A DNA stretch of 64,000 nucleotides from assembly GCF_049389645.1 (NCBI RefSeq), contig NZ_CP186540.1, forward strand, positions 1,612,001-1,676,000, in the 5' to 3' direction. The DNA comes from Alkalibacterium sp049389645 (lineage in GTDB: Bacteria; Bacillota; Bacilli; Lactobacillales; Carnobacteriaceae_A). Positions 63,308 through 64,000 of this stretch are shown here, piece after piece; position 1 is the first letter of the stretch; each line of letters begins with the position of its first letter. A model generated the notes under the pieces. The model was not told the DNA's origin and did no database searches. It saw only the letters and a list, made by a program, of their open reading frames with translations. Position numbers and translations under genes: made by a program.

Positions 63308-64000
63308 ATGCGTGAAGCAGTAATTGTAGAAGCAGTAAGAACCCCACTTGGAAGTTTCGGTGGAGCATTGAAAGATGTTTCAGCAGTAGACCTTGGGGCT
63401 CTTGTCGTAAGGAAAGCAATGGAAAGAATAAATCTTAAACCCGAAGAAGTAGATGAACTTATTTTTGGTAACGTTTTAAGTGCGGGACTCGGCCAGAACG
63501 TTGCCCGTCAGGTAGCGGTAAAAGCAGGCATTCCAAAAAGTAAACCATCATTTTCCATCAATAAAGTATGTGGATCAGGATTGAAAACAGTCGCTCTAGC
63601 TGCTCAGTCGATCCTACTTGGAGACAGCGACGTGGTCATAGCCGGTGGAACAGAAAGCATGAGTCAATCACCCTATGTACTGCAGGATAGTCGCTGGGGA
63701 AAACGAATGGGCGATGGAAAAATGGTAGACACCATGTTGAAAGATGGATTAGTTGATGCTTTTAGTGACATTCACATGGGAGTAACTGCAGAAAACATCG
63801 TAGAAAAATACAAATTCACAAGAGAACAGCAGGACGAACTAGCTGTACGCAGTCAAAACAGTGCAGAGCAAGCCATAAAATCAAATCGATTTAAAGAAGA
63901 AATTGTTCCTGTTGAAATTCCTCAAAGAAAAGGGGATCCGATTACAGTAGATACCGATGAATATCCGAGATTTGGAACGACTATGGAATCTATGAGTAAA
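63308..64000 (+). CDS. Acetyl-CoA acetyltransferase (thiolase), 3' end beyond window
   Basis: Thiolase II family, first 231 codons. It joins two acetyl-CoA to acetoacetyl-CoA, or cleaves 3-ketoacyl-CoA in the other direction. The start MREAVIVEAVRTPLGSFGGAL is typical; the nucleophilic Cys is in INKVCGSGLKT, and VIAGGTESMSQSPYVL and IHMGVTAENIV follow. GGAGG lies 10 bases before the ATG. Leader type and neighbours suggest a role with the acyl-CoA dehydrogenase in CoA-ester catabolism rather than only in the mevalonate pathway. The C-terminal His and Cys motifs are outside the window. Confidence 0.94.
   Translation, partial: MREAVIVEAVRTPLGSFGGALKDVSAVDLGALVVRKAMERINLKPEEVDELIFGNVLSAGLGQNVARQVAVKAGIPKSKPSFSINKVCGSGLKTVALAAQSILLGDSDVVIAGGTESMSQSPYVLQDSRWGKRMGDGKMVDTMLKDGLVDAFSDIHMGVTAENIVEKYKFTREQQDELAVRSQNSAEQAIKSNRFKEEIVPVEIPQRKGDPITVDTDEYPRFGTTMESMSK

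Overview
The window is chromosomal DNA of a low-GC Gram-positive bacterium of the order Lactobacillales, most likely family Carnobacteriaceae; the genus cannot be fixed by eye. Evidence is the Firmicutes-type 16S rRNA, a fermentative L-lactate dehydrogenase, a ctsR-clpC pair without mcsA/mcsB, strong AGGAGG-type ribosome binding sites with frequent TTG and GTG starts, and the gene order purR-glmU-prs ... pth-mfd-yabM-yabN-rqcP-divIC-yabR-tilS/hprT-ftsH-hslO-lysS-rrn-ctsR-clpC. That order is the origin-proximal block known from Bacillus and Listeria, here without its sporulation genes (spoVT, yabP, yabQ, spoIIE).

Region 1 (1-5.8 kb) is a zinc-uptake locus. It holds two ZnuA-type lipoproteins, a ZinT-domain lipoprotein, a small His/Asp/Glu-rich lipoprotein, an ABC ATPase and a permease. 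Three consecutive lipoproteins (1203-4136) share a roughly 90-residue module with an HYH-[TS]-G signature. The module occurs alone, fused to ZinT, or inserted in ZnuA exactly where the paralogue has its His-rich loop. Two Zur-box-like palindromes precede these genes. This is the most unusual protein architecture in the window.

Region 2 (5.9-23 kb) holds a membrane GGDEF protein, pyruvate carboxylase, purR, a structured RNA candidate, a YflT-type stress protein on the minus strand, glmU, prs, a NusG-II protein, ldh (minus), an S9 peptidase, aspartate 4-decarboxylase and glmS (minus). Region 3 (23-41.5 kb) is a lipoprotein, a zinc-ribbon membrane protein and the conserved housekeeping block, including a TilS-HprT fusion, ending with lysS and an AI-2E-type transporter. 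Region 4 (41.6-47.4 kb) is a complete rRNA operon: three tandem promoters, 16S, tRNA-Ala, 23S, 5S, tRNA-Val, tRNA-Lys, tRNA-Arg, terminator. Region 5 (47.4-57.8 kb) holds ctsR-clpC, a small membrane protein, a PucR-type regulator, tadA, proC, ilvE, a YjbQ protein and a NatAB-type ABC exporter.

Region 6 (57.8 kb to the end) holds a YtnP-like metallo-hydrolase, an OFA-family transporter, an acyl-CoA dehydrogenase, a LysR regulator and a thiolase cut by the window edge. The transporter, dehydrogenase and thiolase genes are preceded by three leaders of the same design: a T-N11-A LysR-type box, 19 bases, GTAGAC, 28-29 bases, then a cre-like site. This suggests one LysR-activated, CcpA-repressed regulon for CoA-thioester catabolism. 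It is the strongest regulatory signal in the window.
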